The position numbers were made by a program, and so were the translations under genes. A stretch of DNA of 64,000 nt from assembly GCA_016927475.1 (NCBI GenBank), contig JAFGMO010000082.1, forward strand, positions 61,928 through 125,927, written 5' to 3'. This DNA is from Candidatus Aminicenantota bacterium (lineage in GTDB: Bacteria > Acidobacteriota > Aminicenantia > Aminicenantales > Aminicenantaceae). Below, piece after piece: positions 43,755 through 51,538 of this stretch (its first letter is position 1; each line of letters begins with the position of its first letter). The notes beneath the pieces were generated by a model. The model was not told the origin of the DNA. It worked only from the letters and a program-made list of their open reading frames with translations, and made no database searches.

Positions 43755-45125
43755 TTATTTTCCGACGCAGAACCTTTTGAAAATATCCTTCAGAATGTCT
43801 TCTGCCCGGATTTCTCCTGTAAGCTGACCGATAATTGAAACAGATCTTCGAATTTCCTCGGCCAGAAATTCTTCCGGATATCCCTCGGACAGTAACTGTC
43901 TGCATTTTTTTATAGTTGTAAGAATGTCTTCAAGGATGTGTTTTTGCCGCAAGCAAAGGATAATCTCGTCTTGTTCTTTTAGGTGAGGAACAAATAATTC
44001 TTCCATTTTTTTTCGAAGAGTGTCTATATTTGTTTTTCTTAAGGCAGAGATTTTCACGTAAGAAATTGCCGGATTTTTTTTCAATATCTTATTGATATTC
44101 ATCCGTTGGGGAAGGTCGATTTTGTTGAAGACCAGGATTGCTTTTTTGTTTTTATATTTTTCGATAGATTTCAAGTCTTCAGGGGTTTCTTCTTGGGAAA
44201 CATCGAGAAGGATCAAAATCCCATCGGCATCCCGGGCCACTTTTTGAGCGATCCTGACCGCTGACTTGTCTGCCGGATGATCGGGACTGTTTATTCCGGC
44301 CATGTCAGTCAGGAAAAAAAGAGTATCGCCGATCTTAACTTTTTCCTGGATATAATCCCGCGTTGTCCCAGGATATGGCGTTACGATTGCTCTTTTTTTA
44401 TTGATAAGTGTGTTGAAAAGGGTGGACTTGCCCGTATTTGTTCGTCCTGTGATGGCCAGAGTGAGGCCCTGTGACAAAATTTTTCCAATTTCGTAGCTTT
44501 CAATAAAACTTTTGAGGACCTGCTCTGTTTTTTTGAGAGAATTGTTTATGGTTTTTTTTGAAATATGAAGGCTCTCATCCGGAAATTCAAGACACGCTTC
44601 GACCTGGGTAAGGATGTGAATGATATCATCCTTAACTTTGTTTATTTTTTGGGACAGACTGCCTTGAAGCTGCCGAAAAGAAATCCGGGCTTGGGTCATT
44701 GATGAGGCATGAATCAAATCGTTGATGGCCTCGGCCTGAATGATATCAATTCTGCCGTTGATGAATGCCCGCAAGGTGAATTCTCCGGGGTGGGCACATC
44801 TGGCCCCCTCTCTGATGCAGAGGCGAACGATTTCATCGAGGATGACGGGGCTGCCGTGGCCGCTGATTTCGACCACATCTTCGCGGGTATAGCTATGCGG
44901 TCCGGGGAAAAAGGTTACGTAGGCTTCTTCAAAAAGCTCCTGTTTTTCGGGATGGAACAGATGACCTAAAACGGGGCGGCCCTTTGGAAAAGAAGACAGC
45001 TTTTTTTTGGAGCGGAAAATGGATTGAACGATGGGTAGAGCCTTTTCTCCGGTTAGGCGAACGATACCCAGCCCCCCGGAACCGGGGGGAGTGGAAATGG
45101 CAACAATAGTTTCATCAAGATTCAT
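43755..45125 (-). CDS. mnmE: tRNA modification GTPase MnmE (TrmE)
   Basis: This ~456-residue protein begins DETIVAISTPPGSGGLGIVRL, the formyl-THF-binding N domain. A helical domain contains a G domain with P-loop GRTNTGKST, DMAG and NKID. The C-terminus ends FCVGK, the essential Cys-containing motif of MnmE. ATG 45125 was chosen to match homologue N-termini, but a GTG at 45134 with aaagg upstream would add three residues. It acts with MnmG on tRNA wobble uridines. The 111-bp gap before it contains a dispersed repeat end at 45149-45165. Confidence 0.96.
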   Translation of the reverse strand: MNLDETIVAISTPPGSGGLGIVRLTGEKALPIVQSIFRSKKKLSSFPKGRPVLGHLFHPEKQELFEEAYVTFFPGPHSYTREDVVEISGHGSPVILDEIVRLCIREGARCAHPGEFTLRAFINGRIDIIQAEAINDLIHASSMTQARISFRQLQGSLSQKINKVKDDIIHILTQVEACLEFPDESLHISKKTINNSLKKTEQVLKSFIESYEIGKILSQGLTLAITGRTNTGKSTLFNTLINKKRAIVTPYPGTTRDYIQEKVKIGDTLFFLTDMAGINSPDHPADKSAVRIAQKVARDADGILILLDVSQEETPEDLKSIEKYKNKKAILVFNKIDLPQRMNINKILKKNPAISYVKISALRKTNIDTLRKKMEELFVPHLKEQDEIILCLRQKHILEDILTTIKKCRQLLSEGYPEEFLAEEIRRSVSIIGQLTGEIRAEDILKDIFKRFCVGK

Positions 45126-45148
45126 ACCGAACACCGTTTAACCTTTGA

Positions 45149-45165
45149 CTCGTGAATAACACAGG
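45149..45165. repeat. Dispersed CTCGTGAATAAYACAGG motif, single copy
   Basis: CTCGTGAATAACACAGG in the mnmE-jag gap matches the terminal motif of the palindromic elements at 14330, 23846 and the right window end. No second arm is recognisable here, so it may be a remnant. Confidence 0.5.
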
Positions 45166-45235
45166 ATAAATACTAATATCTTTTTTTAGAAAAAAAAAGG
45201 AGGAAATTGGGAATTTCTATCCGGACTGATTCAAG

Positions 45236-45880
45236 CTATTTCTGGTGATGTTTGAGAGGAAATATCTTTACACGCTTGAGAAAGCCGTCCCCGATGCTTT
45301 CGCTGGAAATCCCGGAAATCTGGTTGACGGCGATATGAACGATACGTCTCTCGTAAGGATTCATCGTATCCAGGAGTTCATCTTTCCCTGTTCGGGAAAC
45401 TTGACGGGCGACCTGCTGGGAATATTCTCTAAGCTGACGTTCCTTGCGCTTGCGGTAAAAATCACAATCGACTTGAACTTTATGAGGGGAAAGTTTGTTC
45501 AGAATATGCTGAAAAGACATCAGCAGCACGGCGTCTTTCATGAGGAGTAAATATTTATCCGGCCCGTCAAAAATAACAAAGATGATGTCGTTTTTCTTTT
45601 TCAATTGGTATTTGATATCAAGGGGAAAGTGCGGCAGGATTTTATCCAGGAATTCCGTGATGTTGTTTGTTTCGGGCTCTGTTTTTGGCCAAGCCTGGAT
45701 GACGATCTCTTTACTCTTGATTCCGAAAAGTTTTGTTTTTTCCGCAACGATTTCATAATTAAATTTGCTGCGGGGAAGTTTAAGAATGTGCTCGGCGAGG
45801 CTGATTACTTCTTCTAAATTTTTCCCTTTAAATTCTTGTTTCTGATTATTTTTTGCTTCGTTGTTTTCCTTGTTTTCCAT
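45236..45880 (-). CDS. jag: Jag/KhpB-like RNA-binding protein (KH-R3H)
   Basis: This 214-residue protein has a Jag-type N-terminal segment (GKNLEEVISLAEHIL, FGIKSKEIVIQ), a KH-like middle (DAVLLMSFQHILNKLSP) and a C-terminal R3H domain (MNPYERRIVHIAVNQ). Jag/KhpB binds RNA and is usually found next to yidC near the origin, as here. Its 5' end overlaps yidC by 35 bp. The KH domain is weaker than usual, so the family call rests on the R3H motif and the location. Confidence 0.85.
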   Translation of the reverse strand: MENKENNEAKNNQKQEFKGKNLEEVISLAEHILKLPRSKFNYEIVAEKTKLFGIKSKEIVIQAWPKTEPETNNITEFLDKILPHFPLDIKYQLKKKNDIIFVIFDGPDKYLLLMKDAVLLMSFQHILNKLSPHKVQVDCDFYRKRKERQLREYSQQVARQVSRTGKDELLDTMNPYERRIVHIAVNQISGISSESIGDGFLKRVKIFPLKHHQK

Positions 45881-47525
45881 GAGATGTACTCTTTTTCTTA
45901 TGCATCATTTTATTCATGATGGATTGTTGGACGATCTGGAGAAGATTATTGGTCAACCAGTAGAGGATGAGGCCGCTCTGAAAATTCAGGAAAAAAATCG
46001 TCATAACGACCGGCAGGATCAGCATCATCTTCTGCTGGGTGTTATCGGCGGCTGTCGGGGTCATTTTTTGGGAAATATACTGTGTTATTCCCATAAGGAT
46101 GGGGGTTATATAATAGGGATCTTTGACGGAAAGATCTTTAATCCACAGAATAAAAGGGCTTTTCCTGAATTCGATGGAAACCCTCAATAGCTGAAAAAAC
46201 CCCCAGAATATAGGGATCTGAATGAGCATGGGAAAACAGCCCCCGGCCGGATTGATTCCTTGTTCTTTGTAAAGTTTCATCATCTCTTCGTTCATCTTCC
46301 GCCTCTCGGCCATATCCTGCTTGGCTTTTTTGTATTTGTTCCGCAGGGCTTTAATTTTTGGCTGGATTTCCTGCATTTTGGCCATCGATTTGGTGCTGGA
46401 ATATGTCAGAGGGAAAAAGAGGACTTTGATGATGAGAGTCATGATCATGATGGAAATTCCCCAGTTGGGGAAAACACTATGAACGGCTTTTATGGTTTTG
46501 AGCAATATTTCAGCAATCCAGCCGAATAAGCCGAAACGTATCAACTTTTTGGATTGATGGCCGTAGGAGGAAAGGGTATCGTATTCTTTGGGTCCGATAA
46601 AGGCTTCACCGATTCCATCAACGGCAAGGTAATATTGCAGTGCTTCCTGGTTAGGATCCTTAAAAAAAGAGGCGCTGAGCGTGTTTCGAGAAGGAAGGAA
46701 AAGAGCGGCGAAATAGTTGCTTTCATAAGCCGCCCAAACAAGGCCATCCATACCCTGCCGTTCCTTGTATTTTTTTTCTTCATATCGGCTGGCTTTTTGG
46801 CCGTTGAAAAACACGGCTCCGTCTCCTCCGACAAATCTTCCTTTCTGTTCTTCCAGCGAAGCGCTTCCAAAACCGGGTCCCCAGAGAATTTGGGGGTCGA
46901 TCGGCCGTCCGTTTTTTCTGACATTAATGTTGACGGAAAAATGATAGGAGTCGCCGTTGAAGATGAACTTTTTTTCCACCTGCACCTCTTCGTCGGCATA
47001 GATGAGGCGAAGCTCGCCTGTTTCACCAGCACGCAGGAGAAGATTTGATGTTGAAAAATCGTACAGAACATTTTGATTGAGTTTTTTGTCCAGAGGTGAT
47101 TCAAGCATGGATGACTTTAAATATTCAGAAGAATATTCCGTTCTGATGGAAAAGGGCCATGTTTGGTTTGCGGTTCTATTCGCAACAAGTTCAACGGATT
47201 CTTCTTCTTCTTTCAAGTACAAGAGAAAGCTTTTAAGGACGGCTCCCTTGTTGCTCCAGACAGCTCTAAAAAGAGGGGTTTCCACCAAGATATCTGTTTC
47301 CTTTTCGGCTGAAACGGGAGAGAGAGGTTCAAACGGTTGTTCTTCGACCTGGGGTTGTGTGGCGATTGGGGGCTCATTTTCTTTGGAAGGTTCAGGGGAG
47401 GATGTTTGCTCTGAAGCCTGATACGGTTCTGTTTGCTGGGGAGGTTGTTTTTTAACAAAAAGTGCCTGATAAGCAAAGATCACTAAAAAAGAAAGCACGA
47501 TGGCGAATAATAGTCTTTTTTCCAT
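45846..47525 (-). CDS. yidC: Membrane protein insertase YidC
   Basis: This 559-residue protein is the Gram-negative YidC form. An N-terminal helix (LLFAIVLSFLVIFAYQALF) and a Pro/Glu/Gln-rich linker are followed by a periplasmic P1 beta-domain (~65-340). The 60KD_IMP core of five helices has KAVHSVFPNWGISIMIMTLIIKVLFFPLTYSSTKSMAKM, GGCFPMLIQIPIFWGFFQLL and WLTNNLLQIVQQ. It inserts and folds inner-membrane proteins. Aaggaa precedes the ATG; the next gene (jag) overlaps its end. Confidence 0.97.
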   Translation of the reverse strand: MEKRLLFAIVLSFLVIFAYQALFVKKQPPQQTEPYQASEQTSSPEPSKENEPPIATQPQVEEQPFEPLSPVSAEKETDILVETPLFRAVWSNKGAVLKSFLLYLKEEEESVELVANRTANQTWPFSIRTEYSSEYLKSSMLESPLDKKLNQNVLYDFSTSNLLLRAGETGELRLIYADEEVQVEKKFIFNGDSYHFSVNINVRKNGRPIDPQILWGPGFGSASLEEQKGRFVGGDGAVFFNGQKASRYEEKKYKERQGMDGLVWAAYESNYFAALFLPSRNTLSASFFKDPNQEALQYYLAVDGIGEAFIGPKEYDTLSSYGHQSKKLIRFGLFGWIAEILLKTIKAVHSVFPNWGISIMIMTLIIKVLFFPLTYSSTKSMAKMQEIQPKIKALRNKYKKAKQDMAERRKMNEEMMKLYKEQGINPAGGCFPMLIQIPIFWGFFQLLRVSIEFRKSPFILWIKDLSVKDPYYITPILMGITQYISQKMTPTAADNTQQKMMLILPVVMTIFFLNFQSGLILYWLTNNLLQIVQQSIMNKMMHKKKSTSHGKQGKQRSKK

Positions 47526-47537
47526 TTCCTTGACCTC

Positions 47538-47747
47538 TTAGGGGATAGGATCAATACCTCCGGGGTGAAAGGGATGGCATTTTAAAATTCTCTTCATTCC
47601 AAGATACAAGCCTTTAAAGAATCCGAATTTTTCTATTGCTCCGTACATATAGACAGAACAGGTGGGATAAAACCTGCAGTGTTGTCCCAAAAGTGGAGAA
47701 ATTGCAGTGCGATATACTCGGATTAAAAAGAGTGCAATGTGTTTCAT
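47538..47747 (-). CDS. yidD: Membrane protein insertion efficiency factor YidD
   Basis: This 69-residue protein has the near-invariant YidD sequence [15 protein letters not shown] and [14 protein letters not shown], with an N-terminal amphipathic segment. ATG 47747 matches family N-termini; a TTG at 47754-47756 overlaps the rnpA stop. YidD assists YidC insertion. It occupies the usual place between rnpA and yidC. Confidence 0.95.
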   Translation of the reverse strand: MKHIALFLIRVYRTAISPLLGQHCRFYPTCSVYMYGAIEKFGFFKGLYLGMKRILKCHPFHPGGIDPIP

Positions 47748-47752
47748 TAGTA

Positions 47753-48100
47753 TCAAATTGTCTGAGAGATCACCTGAAGAGCATGCATGTATTCATCTCT
47801 CAGTTCTTCCATGGATGCCTCTTTTATTTCTTGTTTAAAAATGATGAGAATGTCCATGGGCTGTTTTACCAAGTTTTTATTTTTCCTGAAGAGAGTTCTC
47901 ATCCATCGTTTCACCTTGTTCCTAACAACCGCATTTCCGACTTTTTTTCCAACAACGATTCCGATCCTGCTTTTCTTCAGGTTGTTGGAATAGTGGATGA
48001 GTTTAAAATATTTTCCTCTATATCGTTTTCCGTTTTTATAAAGATATAAAAAATCTCTTCTTTTTCTTATTTTTTCATCGGGAGTGAGTGATTCATCCAT
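47753..48100 (-). CDS. rnpA: Ribonuclease P protein component
   Basis: From ATG 48100 the protein has 115 residues and the RnpA signature [30 protein letters not shown] near residue 50-80, preceded by [24 protein letters not shown]. It is the protein subunit of RNase P in tRNA 5' processing. The ATG overlaps the rpmH stop as TAATG. The same frame stays open upstream to a GTG at 48247, which would add 49 Lys-rich residues read out of phase with rpmH. That long form recalls the Thermus rnpA/rpmH overlap. Confidence 0.95.
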   Translation of the reverse strand: MDESLTPDEKIRKRRDFLYLYKNGKRYRGKYFKLIHYSNNLKKSRIGIVVGKKVGNAVVRNKVKRWMRTLFRKNKNLVKQPMDILIIFKQEIKEASMEELRDEYMHALQVISQTI

Positions 48101-48234
48101 TAAGCCGTGAGACTTTTTCTTCCCTTTTGTCTTCGGCTCTTGATGACTTTCTGTCCCCCCGGAGAACTCATTCTCGCCCGGAACCCGTGATTTTTTTTTC
48201 GTTTTCTTCGGTTGGGTTGAAATGTTCTTTTCAT
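48100..48234 (-). CDS. rpmH: 50S ribosomal protein L34
   Basis: This 44-codon gene encodes [41 protein letters not shown], a canonical L34. It starts at ATG 48234 and ends at TAA 48102-48100, which overlaps the rnpA ATG. It lies wholly inside the 5' extension of the rnpA frame, in another phase. The promoter at 48268-48296 gives a ~27-nt leader. Only a poorly spaced gagga precedes the ATG. Confidence 0.95.
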   Translation of the reverse strand: MKRTFQPNRRKRKKNHGFRARMSSPGGQKVIKSRRQKGRKSLTA

Positions 48235-48267
48235 TTTTATGTGCCACTTATCCTCGTTGAAAAATGT

Positions 48268-48296
48268 ATGTTAATAAACCTGTTGTCTAAAGTCAA
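48268..48296 (-). promoter_or_regulatory. rpmH operon promoter
   Basis: On the minus strand TTGACT (48296-48291), 17-bp spacer, TAACAT (48273-48268). It is divergent from the carD promoter 55 bp away and probably drives the long rpmH-rnpA-yidD-yidC-jag transcript. No DnaA boxes or dnaA gene are visible beside it. Confidence 0.7.
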
Positions 48297-48351
48297 GGAA
48301 ATTAACCCGGTCGATTCATAAAATTGCCTCATCCGCCATGTCAAGTTGTAT

Positions 48352-48380
48352 TTGACTCGAGGAATATTCTCGACTATAAT
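48352..48380 (+). promoter_or_regulatory. carD promoter, leaderless geometry
   Basis: TTGACT (48352-48357), 17-bp spacer, TATAAT (48375-48380). The start codon at 48389 begins 9 bp after the -10 box, so transcription should start at or within ~2 nt of the ATG. There is no Shine-Dalgarno. Confidence 0.8.
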
Positions 48381-48388
48381 AACTCAAA

Positions 48389-48907
48389 ATGGATGCATTC
48401 AAGGCCGGCGACAAAATTTTTTATCCAAACCAGGGATTGGGGGTTGTAGAAGATATACAAAACGAGAACCTTTATGGAGAACATATCAAGATCTACCATG
48501 TGAGAATCTTTTCGAACAACACCCTGATTCTTGTACCTTCAGCCAGTGCTAAAGAAATCGGAATAAGAAAGCCGATAGCTGAAAAAGCCGTTGATAAAAT
48601 ATTTGATTTTATGAGGAAAGGCGAGATCAATGTTTCGATGAATTGGAAGGGTAGGTACAAAGAACATGTGAATTTGATGAAATCCGGATCGATCCTTGAT
48701 ATCGCATTGGTCTTAAAAAGCCTCTTCTATCTCAGCTTGATAAAACCTCTTTCTTTTCGGGAAAAAAAAATGATGGAAAAGGCGATGGGGTTGCTTGTTT
48801 CGGAAATTTCCGAGGTTTCTTCTCAGCCTGGAGACGACATCGAGGACCAGCTCATGGAGAACCTGAATCTCTGTTTTTCCCATATCACACCCCGCGTTGA
48901 ATCCTGA
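48389..48907 (+). CDS. carD: CarD/CdnL family transcriptional regulator
   Basis: This 172-residue protein has an N-terminal CarD_TRCF RNA-polymerase-interaction domain (FKAGDKIFYPNQGLGVVEDIQ, IKIYHVRIFSNNTLILVPSASA) and a helical DNA-binding C-terminal part (GRYKEHVNLMKSGSILDIALVLKSLFYL, REKKMMEKAMGLLVSEIS). CarD proteins bind the RNA polymerase beta subunit and stabilise open complexes, especially at rRNA promoters. It is divergent from the rpmH operon. A CNNM-type gene follows 11 bp downstream. Confidence 0.94.
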   Translation: MDAFKAGDKIFYPNQGLGVVEDIQNENLYGEHIKIYHVRIFSNNTLILVPSASAKEIGIRKPIAEKAVDKIFDFMRKGEINVSMNWKGRYKEHVNLMKSGSILDIALVLKSLFYLSLIKPLSFREKKMMEKAMGLLVSEISEVSSQPGDDIEDQLMENLNLCFSHITPRVES

Positions 48908-48918
48908 AAAGCACAAGA

Positions 48919-50205
48919 ATGTTATTCCCTGCCATAATTCTTTTTGTTATCTTTCTTTTGTTGAGCGCTTTTTTTTCTTCTTCGGAAACCGCTTTTATTG
49001 CGTCCAATCCATACAAGCTTGATTACCTGGAAAAGAAGGGGACTTCAAAAGCGGGTTTGGTAAAATCTTTGCAGAAAAAAGTGGATGACCTTTTGGGGAC
49101 CATTCTTTTTGGGAATACTCTCGTTAATGCTGCCGCCGCCTCAACGGCCACCTATATATTTGTCACGTTTATCCCCAACAAAAACCAGGCTGTTTTTTTT
49201 GCCACGCTGACCACCACATTCCTTGTCCTTATTCTTTCAGAGATCACCCCCAAAACCTATGCCGCATACAATCCGATAAAACTCTCGATGTTATTTGCCC
49301 GTCCGCTTAAATTTATTATTCTTATATTTTCACCTTTTGTTAAAACGTTTACATTTTTAGCAAGAATATTGGTGCCGTCCTCACGAAAGAAAGGGATGGG
49401 ATTCTCCCGTGCCTTCGACAAGGAGGAGGTTAAGATCCTTCTGACAATGGGTGTCAAGGATATGTCTTCCCTTCGTAAAAAGATGATTTTTGGTGTGCTT
49501 GATATCGGATCCCGCCCAATAAAGGAGATCATGATTCCGCGTCCCCAAGTTTTGGCTGTCGATATTAAGATTTCCCTGAAAAAATTACTCGATGTTGTTT
49601 TGTCTGCCGGCTTTTCCCGTTTTCCCGTTTACAAGGGCCGCTTGGATAATATTGAAGGAGTTGTCCATGCCAGGGACTTGATTTTCTATGTGGCTGAAAA
49701 AAAAGAGTTTAAGATTGATGATATTTTAAGGCAGGCCTATTTCGTACCAGAATATGCTTCTCTGGAAAAAGTTCTTCGTTTGATGCAGGAGAAAGCCGCA
49801 CATCTGGTCTTTGTGGTCGATGAATTCGGCACTTTTGAAGGGATCGTTACTCTGGAAGATATCATTGAGGAGATTGTTGGGGAGATCCAGGACGAATATG
49901 ATGGACTGCCTGAAAAGTATTTCACCAAGCTTGAAGATGACCGCTTTCGAATCAAAGGAAAGATTCCGGTCAAGGAGATGAATCACAAATTGAATCTCGA
50001 CTTGCCTTTAGATCCGGAATATACAACACTGGCTGGATTTCTTCTGAATGAATTTGGGCGAATTCCTAAGCAGGGGGATATCCTGAGATTCGGACATTAT
50101 CAATTTGAAATTGAAAAAATGGTCAAGCGCCAGATACATTTTGTCCTTTTTCAGCGTGAAAAAAGAGAAACGGAACATACGAATGAAACTGATATCCAAG
50201 AATAA
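48919..50205 (+). CDS. Hemolysin-C/CorC-type membrane protein (CNNM, CBS pair, CorC domain)
   Basis: This 428-residue protein has a DUF21/CNNM membrane domain with four hydrophobic segments (residues ~1-160, SSSETAFIASNPYKLDYLEKKG, GTILFGNTLVNAA). A CBS pair (~195-315, IMIPRPQVLAVD, RFPVYKGRLDNIEGVVHARDL, VDEFGTFEGIVTLEDIIEEIVGEIQDE) and the C-terminal CorC_HlyC domain (~335-420, GKIPVKEMNHKLNLDLP, YTTLAGFLLNEFGRIP) follow. Related proteins take part in Mg2+ or Co2+ export. The smpB start lies inside its 3' end (23-bp overlap). Confidence 0.93.
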   Translation: MLFPAIILFVIFLLLSAFFSSSETAFIASNPYKLDYLEKKGTSKAGLVKSLQKKVDDLLGTILFGNTLVNAAAASTATYIFVTFIPNKNQAVFFATLTTTFLVLILSEITPKTYAAYNPIKLSMLFARPLKFIILIFSPFVKTFTFLARILVPSSRKKGMGFSRAFDKEEVKILLTMGVKDMSSLRKKMIFGVLDIGSRPIKEIMIPRPQVLAVDIKISLKKLLDVVLSAGFSRFPVYKGRLDNIEGVVHARDLIFYVAEKKEFKIDDILRQAYFVPEYASLEKVLRLMQEKAAHLVFVVDEFGTFEGIVTLEDIIEEIVGEIQDEYDGLPEKYFTKLEDDRFRIKGKIPVKEMNHKLNLDLPLDPEYTTLAGFLLNEFGRIPKQGDILRFGHYQFEIEKMVKRQIHFVLFQREKRETEHTNETDIQE

Positions 50206-50635
50206 AAAAGCCACCTTTAACTATGAAATTATTGAAAGCCTTGAGGCCGGAATTGTTCTACTGGGAAGCGAAGTAAAATCAATCCGTGATGGAAAAATCA
50301 GTTTGAAAGAGAGTTACATCGAAATCAAAGAGGATGAAGTGTTTCTTATAAACTGCCATATCAGCCCTTATGAAGCGGCAAACCGTTTTAATCATGATCC
50401 GTTGAGGGAAAGAAAAATGCTTCTCCACAGGCGGGAAATCAAAAGGTTGGTTGGAAAGGTCAGGGAAAAAGGATTGACGCTCATCCCGACAAAGGTTTTT
50501 TTGAATGAAAAAGGAAAAGTGAAGGTGGAAATTGCTCTTGGTAAAGGAAAGCGGACATACCAGAAACGTGATGCCATCAAAGAAAGAGACCGTGAACGTG
50601 AAATGCGGGCGGAGATGAAGAAGCGATGGAGGTGA
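50183..50635 (+). CDS. smpB: SsrA-binding protein SmpB
   Basis: From ATG 50183 the protein has 150 residues: ISKNKKATFNYEIIESLEAGIVLLGSEVKSIRDGKISLKESYIEI, NCHISPYEAANRFNHDPLRERKMLLHRREI, GLTLIPTKVFLNEKGKVKVEIALGKGKRTYQKRDAIKER. All are canonical SmpB segments; the oligonucleotide-binding barrel and the basic C-terminal tail are intact. It delivers tmRNA to stalled ribosomes. No ssrA gene is in the window. It is translationally coupled to the CNNM-type gene. Confidence 0.97.
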   Translation: MKLISKNKKATFNYEIIESLEAGIVLLGSEVKSIRDGKISLKESYIEIKEDEVFLINCHISPYEAANRFNHDPLRERKMLLHRREIKRLVGKVREKGLTLIPTKVFLNEKGKVKVEIALGKGKRTYQKRDAIKERDREREMRAEMKKRWR

Positions 50636-50646
50636 TAAGTGTTTTA

Positions 50647-51426
50647 TCAGGCGGCTGCTTCGACGGTTTCTCCGTCTATACCGACAACTATTTTTTTTAT
50701 GTGGATTTTTGATCCGGACATAGCAACGGCTTCTTCCACCATCCGGTAAAGGCCCCTGCAGCAGGGAACCGACATAATAGCAACGGTTAAGGAATAGATG
50801 GTGTTGTTCTTCAAGATATCAGCCAGTTTAGGAACATAAGTCCTGGTGTCGTCCAATTTAGGACAGGCAATGACCAGTTTTTTTCCTTTCAGCAGCTTGC
50901 TGTGGAATCCGCCGAGAGCATAAGCCGTGCAGTCTGCTGCGATCAATAGGTCACTGTTATTGAAGTAAGGGGCCAAAGGAGATATCAAATGAAGTTGTAT
51001 GGGCCATTGACTGAGTTCCGAGGCCTCTTCTTCGTGGGAAACCGTTCGGGATGCCGGTCTTCTGATCTCTTGGACCCTGCTCCCGGGACACGCTGTATGT
51101 TGACAAGAGTTTGCGTCCAAAGATTGCTGCAGTGAAATTTGTTCAAGTCCATGGATTTTGGTGGCCGCTTGGCGGCCTCGGGTATTCAGCACATGATTAT
51201 AAGCGGCTTGGGGATTGTAATCCTTTCCTTCCTTTTCGACCACTTTTAGGGCACCCGTCGGACAGACATCGAGGCAGGCGCCAAGGCCGTCACAGTATAT
51301 TTCATTGACGAGAACGGCCTTATTCTCGTCATCCAAAGCCAGGGCTCCCTCAACACAGGCTTCGGTGCACAGCCCGCAACCGTTGCATTTATCTCTGTCG
51401 ATTTTGATGATTTCTCGTTTAGACAA
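50647..51426 (-). CDS. 4Fe-4S dicluster ferredoxin-type protein
   Basis: This 259-residue protein starts at TTG 51426 behind an ideal aggagg. Its N-terminus has a full CxxCxxCxxxC cluster (CNGCGLCTEAC) and a second motif CDGLGACLDVCP with only three Cys, since the second position is Leu. A conserved C-x4-CPG (NSCQHTACPG) follows, then a domain with IAADCTAYALGGFHSKLLKGKKLVIACPKLD and SVPCCRGLY. It resembles ferredoxins found beside Crp/Fnr regulators and hydroxylamine reductase (Hcp) in anaerobes. Redox function is sure, the partner is not. It is preceded by an Fnr-type palindrome. Confidence 0.85.
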   Translation of the reverse strand: MSKREIIKIDRDKCNGCGLCTEACVEGALALDDENKAVLVNEIYCDGLGACLDVCPTGALKVVEKEGKDYNPQAAYNHVLNTRGRQAATKIHGLEQISLQQSLDANSCQHTACPGSRVQEIRRPASRTVSHEEEASELSQWPIQLHLISPLAPYFNNSDLLIAADCTAYALGGFHSKLLKGKKLVIACPKLDDTRTYVPKLADILKNNTIYSLTVAIMSVPCCRGLYRMVEEAVAMSGSKIHIKKIVVGIDGETVEAAA

Positions 51427-51461
51427 TTTTTCCTCCTATGATGGTGATGTGGTGCAATAAT

Positions 51462-51504
51462 AATATAGGGAAATTCGGTGGTGAATTCTTTGACTTAAGT
51501 CAAA
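51462..51504 (-). promoter_or_regulatory. Ferredoxin promoter with Crp/Fnr-type palindrome in class II position
   Basis: TTTGACTTAAGTCAAA (51489-51504) is a perfect 16-bp palindrome with TTGAC-N4-GTCAA geometry. On the minus strand TATATT (51467-51462) serves as -10, with a predicted start near 51455. The palindrome centre falls about 41.5 bp upstream, where a class II Crp/Fnr activator would sit. The likely protein is the Crp/Fnr regulator encoded next door. Confidence 0.75.
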
Positions 51505-51538
51505 TTCGGAATCGGCCTTAAACAGATTACTAAAGGGA

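Noticed and set aside
43750..43905. Extended start of mnmG at 43905
   Set aside because: The extension overlaps mnmE, has no similarity to MnmG proteins and would exceed the usual ~625 residues; ATG 43749 fits.
48248..48388. Replication origin between rpmH and carD
   Set aside because: The gene order suggests an origin nearby, but no TTATCCACA-type DnaA boxes or AT-rich unwinding repeats are visible in this 140-bp gap.
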